DNA of 8,028 bases from a bacterium (GTDB lineage: Bacteria > Chloroflexota > Dormibacteria > UBA8260 > Bog-877), in contig JAKABA010000179.1 in NCBI GenBank assembly GCA_021802115.1, positions 1 through 8,028 of the forward strand. The letters run 5' to 3'. Position numbers and translations under genes: made by a program. The notes beneath the pieces are model-generated. The model made no database searches, was not told the origin of the DNA, and saw nothing but the letters and a program-made list of their open reading frames with translations. Of the stretch, positions 5,472-8,028 are shown piece by piece; position 1 is the stretch's first letter; each line of letters starts with the position of its first letter.

Positions 5472-6982
5472 CTGGCCACCTCCTCCTCGAGGAGCAGCCC
5501 GCTGGTGAGAGCTGCCCCCATCAGCACTCCCGGGATCCCGGCGCCGGGGTGGGTGCCCGCGCCCACGTGATACAGCCCGCGAACTCGGCGGTCCCGATTG
5601 GGCTGCCTGAAGTAGGCGGACTGGAGCAGGGTCGGCTCCGGGCCGAAGGCGTTGCCCAGGTGCGCGCGCAGGCGGCTCTGGAAGTCCACGGGGCTCCAGC
5701 TCCGCTCCAGCACCAGCGACGAGCTGAGGCCGGAGAGGCCCAATCCCTGGTCTGACTCCATGGCCTCCAAGACCTGGCGCCGCACCTGGGTCTCGGCCCG
5801 GCTCCAGTCGAGGCCGGACTTCAGATTGGGCACTGGAAGAAGCACGCTGAGGGAGTCTCCTCCGGGCGGGGCCATCGCAGGCTCGGAGCGTGCGGGGGCG
5901 TGAAGGTACAGGCTGGGAGACCGCCCGAACCGGCCCAGCTTCGTGACATCGCGAATGAAGCCTGGGTAGTCGTCGCCCACCAGCAGGGTGTGGTGGGCGA
6001 GTTGGGGGAAGGCTCGGCTGGTTCCCAGATACAGCAGAAAGCAGCTCATGGTCGGTTCCGGACCGGAGTCGGCGCTCTCCCCCAAGAGCCGGCGGGTCTC
6101 CACCACGTCGGCGTTGCTGACCACGTAGTCGGCGGGGTGGACCACCCCGCCGCTGGTCCTCACCCCGCTCACGCGGTCATCCCGCTGCAGGATCTCCACG
6201 ACCGGGTCGCCGAACTCGAGGGTGGCGCCCGATCCCAGCAGGCGGACCAGAGCCTGCACCAGGGAATAGACACCCCCCTGCGCGTACCACACCCCCGAGT
6301 CGATCTGCAAGTACGCGAGGGCAGCGTAGACGGCCGGCACCCGATAGGGGTCACCGCCGATGAAGAGGGGATGAAACGAGAATGCCTGGCGAACATGGGG
6401 CTCCTCGAAGTAGGTCTCCACGAAGTGCTCCACCGACCTGATCGCGCCCAATCTGGCCATCGTCGGCACCAGGCGCAGGAAGTCATGGACCCTCAGGAAG
6501 GGACGGGTGCCCGCTCCCAGGATCGCCTGCTCGTAGATCCGCCGGCTGTGGGCCAGGAAGGCCGGGTAGCGGCGGGCATCGCGAACGCTGAACCGCCCGA
6601 TCTGATCGGTCATGCTCGCGAAATCGGCGGAGAAGTCGAAGTGTTCCGCCCGGGCTCGCCAGTGAATGCGGTAGAAGGGCTCGAGCCGCTGCAGGCGAAG
6701 CTGGTCCGCGGTGCTGGTGCCGGCCAAATCGAAAAGCTCATCCAGCAGCTGCGGCATGGTGATGAGCGATGGGCCGGTGTCGAAGGTGTGCCCGTGTTCG
6801 CGGATCTGGCCGGCCCGTCCGCCCGCGGTAGCAGCCGCCTCCACCACGGTCACCTCCGCTCCCGCCGCCAGCAGCCGCAGCGCGCACGCCAGCCCACCCA
6901 GGCCGCTCCCGATCACCACCACCCTGGGCGCGCGCCTTCCGCTGCGCCTCTGCGCCGTGGGCTCCGCGAGCTGAGTGGTCAC
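5462..6982 (-). CDS. crtI: Phytoene desaturase, CrtI type
   Basis: The 506-residue FAD-dependent enzyme should introduce double bases of unsaturation into phytoene stepwise, giving zeta-carotene, neurosporene or lycopene at the membrane. The N-terminal dinucleotide-binding fold is VVVIGSGLGGLACALRLL (from residue 21), followed by VTVVEAAATAGGRAG. Next come the CrtI-typical TFDTGPSLITMP and, mid-protein, FSFHPLFIGGDPYRVPAVYA and GVWYAQGGVYSLVQAL. The C-terminal CrtI signature GLYHVGAGTHPGAGIPGVL begins at 469. The length is normal for CrtI. The frame stays open far upstream, but GTG 6980-6982 is chosen because the FAD motif follows it at normal distance and because it overlaps the preceding stop as GTGA. 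No Shine-Dalgarno is seen, consistent with coupling to that gene. The number of desaturation steps, and a diapophytoene-type substrate, cannot be settled by eye. Confidence 0.93.
   Translation of the reverse strand: MTTQLAEPTAQRRSGRRAPRVVVIGSGLGGLACALRLLAAGAEVTVVEAAATAGGRAGQIREHGHTFDTGPSLITMPQLLDELFDLAGTSTADQLRLQRLEPFYRIHWRARAEHFDFSADFASMTDQIGRFSVRDARRYPAFLAHSRRIYEQAILGAGTRPFLRVHDFLRLVPTMARLGAIRSVEHFVETYFEEPHVRQAFSFHPLFIGGDPYRVPAVYAALAYLQIDSGVWYAQGGVYSLVQALVRLLGSGATLEFGDPVVEILQRDDRVSGVRTSGGVVHPADYVVSNADVVETRRLLGESADSGPEPTMSCFLLYLGTSRAFPQLAHHTLLVGDDYPGFIRDVTKLGRFGRSPSLYLHAPARSEPAMAPPGGDSLSVLLPVPNLKSGLDWSRAETQVRRQVLEAMESDQGLGLSGLSSSLVLERSWSPVDFQSRLRAHLGNAFGPEPTLLQSAYFRQPNRDRRVRGLYHVGAGTHPGAGIPGVLMGAALTSGLLLEEEVARWR
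5479..5488 (-). promoter_or_regulatory. Ribosome binding site GAGGAGGAGG for crtB
   Basis: This is the only strong Shine-Dalgarno I see before a start codon in the window. It is 7 bases before the crtB GTG and lies within the last codons of crtI (Leu-Glu-Glu-Glu-Val). It fixes the crtB start and suggests CrtB is translated strongly even though its gene is last in the operon. Confidence 0.75.
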
Positions 6983-8028
6983 GAGGTGGTTGCCCCCGCG
7001 GCTTCCCGCAGCCTGGAGGAACCTCCCCGGACCGGCACTCGTCCGCGGAGACCGTCGCCGACTGACTCCAGCTGAAACGCCAGGGTCAGCACCCAGGTGA
7101 CCGGGTGCCAGCAGATGCTGGAGAGTGGCTGGCGATCCCACCGCGCCCCCAGCAACCGCAGGCAGATGAGCGAGACGAGGGCGACCAAGGAGGCTGCGAG
7201 GGCGGCGCTGTCGCGGTAGAGCACGGCGAGGACCGGCAGGACCAGGGGAAGCAGCTGGGTGCAGATGACCGCTGCCGCCCCAGCCAGCGCCACCGCCAGG
7301 GAGTTGCCGACGCTGGGGTAATGGCTGCGGCGCCAGAAGCGGCGCACGTCCGCGGTGGAGGTGCCTCCTGCCACCTGCACCAGCTCGGTCCCATTGAGCA
7401 CCAAGACCGGTCCCGCGGTGCTCGCGACCGCCCGGGCCAGAGCCCGGGCCGGCTGCTCCGACCCGGCGATGGCCTGATGGCGACCGCTCATCCGGTAGGC
7501 GGAGCGCGTCACCACCAGGCAGGGCTCGAACGCCAGGGAAAGTCCGGCCCACCGCCCGCGCGCCCAGGTCTGGGCAAAGATGGGCGTCCAGCAGTGCCGG
7601 ATCAGCGCGACCGCGGGCAGGAGCGCCCGCTGCGCGGTGCTGGCCATAGCCTGTCCCGGGAGCAGGGAGACCATCGCCGCCTGCCTTGTTCGCAGCGAGC
7701 TCACCGCCTCGGCCATGGCCTGCGGAGCGAGAGTGGCTGGCGCCCCGACGAAGGCCAACAGCTCGCCCGTAGCCCGCTGGGCACCACGGTCCGCTGCCCA
7801 GCATCGGTCGGTCCACCCCTCCGGAGTGGAGCCGGCCACGACCAGCACCCCGTCCGGTCCCAGAACCGAGGCCGCCTCCTCACGGCAGCCAGCGGTGGCC
7901 GCGGCGGTAACCACGATGAGCTCCAGCCTTCCGGGGTAGGCCTGTCGCAGCAGGGAGGCACAGCAGCGGCCGACATCACCCGGAGGGCCGTCGGCGGTCA
8001 TGATCACGCTGACTGCGGGCAGGGGCCC
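6979..8028 (-). CDS. GT2-like membrane glycosyltransferase homologue with catalytic motifs lost (5' end outside window)
   Basis: The visible 349 residues have the order of family 2 membrane glycosyltransferases of the CrtQ/HpnB type. A first strand PAVSVIMTA (4-12) leads to LLRQAYPGRLELIVV (26-40), then STPEGWTDRCWAADRGAQRA (67-86, compare 'P.GW.GK.wA...G...A'). Then come PCLVVTRSAYRMSGRHQAI (169-187), RRFWRRSHYP, two to three C-terminal hydrophobic segments, and a WHPVTWVLTLAFQLES stretch. However, the usual VVDDGS is VVTAAA (39-44), the DxD-bearing 'FTDADT' position reads FVGAPAT (93-99), and the usual ED before LARAV is absent around 190-196. UDP-sugar and metal binding are therefore doubtful. 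The frame itself is uninterrupted, which suggests it is maintained. It is first of the visible crt genes and its stop overlaps the crtI start (GTGA). The open frame continues past the window edge, so the real start is not seen. Confidence 0.75.
   Translation of the reverse strand, partial: GPLPAVSVIMTADGPPGDVGRCCASLLRQAYPGRLELIVVTAAATAGCREEAASVLGPDGVLVVAGSTPEGWTDRCWAADRGAQRATGELLAFVGAPATLAPQAMAEAVSSLRTRQAAMVSLLPGQAMASTAQRALLPAVALIRHCWTPIFAQTWARGRWAGLSLAFEPCLVVTRSAYRMSGRHQAIAGSEQPARALARAVASTAGPVLVLNGTELVQVAGGTSTADVRRFWRRSHYPSVGNSLAVALAGAAAVICTQLLPLVLPVLAVLYRDSAALAASLVALVSLICLRLLGARWDRQPLSSICWHPVTWVLTLAFQLESVGDGLRGRVPVRGGSSRLREAAGATTS

Noticed and set aside
4419..5570. 383-residue plus-strand open frame across crtB
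   Set aside because: Shadow of crtB on the opposite strand; crtB has both catalytic Asp motifs in the minus frame.
5900..7075. 391-residue plus-strand open frame over crtI
   Set aside because: Shadow of crtI, rich in Gln/His/Gly/Val, with no motif.
6983..7816. Continuous upstream extension of the crtI frame, giving a 784-residue open frame
   Set aside because: The extra part is Gly/Arg/Pro-rich with no domain, overlaps the GT2-like gene in another frame, and CrtI has normal length from GTG 6982.
1..8028. Mobile element, CRISPR or defence-island reading of the window
   Set aside because: No transposase, integrase, direct-repeat array, terminal repeats or nuclease/toxin motifs were found; all large genes look housekeeping or pigment related.

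Overview
This is a GC-rich, gene-dense bacterial chromosome segment. By eye the GC content is about 70%, with strong G/C at third codon positions, several GTG starts, weak or absent Shine-Dalgarno sequences and at least one probably leaderless gene. These traits suggest an Actinomycetota, Chloroflexota or Dormibacterota-like lineage, but that is inference; there is no rRNA or marker gene here. I see no insertion sequence, CRISPR array, tRNA or integrase.

Layout. (1) Positions 1-581, minus strand: a small two-helix membrane protein followed by the start of an unrecognised gene that runs off the left edge. The two are joined by a TGATG stop/start overlap. (2) Positions 582-647: a divergent intergenic region with overlapping back-to-back -10 elements. 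(3) Positions 648-4572, plus strand: a uracil-DNA glycosylase superfamily protein with four candidate Fe-S cysteines; a small protein resembling nucleoside 2-deoxyribosyltransferases; a compact GH36 alpha-galactosidase-type glycosidase; and a polytopic flippase-like protein of the LPG-synthase transmembrane family. A TATAAT box follows the glycosylase stop codon directly. (4) Positions 4641-8028, minus strand: a carotenoid operon read as GT2-like protein, then crtI (phytoene desaturase), then crtB (phytoene synthase). Its genes overlap by 4 and 10 bases, and crtB has a clear Shine-Dalgarno. The operon converges with the flippase gene over a short, hairpin-rich gap. The promoter and the 5' end of the GT2-like gene lie beyond the right edge.

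How the genes work together. CrtB should condense two GGPP molecules into phytoene and CrtI should desaturate it, giving a lycopene-type or neurosporene-type C40 carotenoid. The leading gene has the architecture of membrane glycosyltransferases of the CrtQ/HpnB type. However, the acidic residues normally found in its three catalytic motifs are all replaced, so it may be a non-catalytic partner or a degenerating enzyme. This is the most unusual point in the window. Two other plus-strand proteins also have Gln where their families commonly have a functional Glu. No clearly new multi-gene system is visible.
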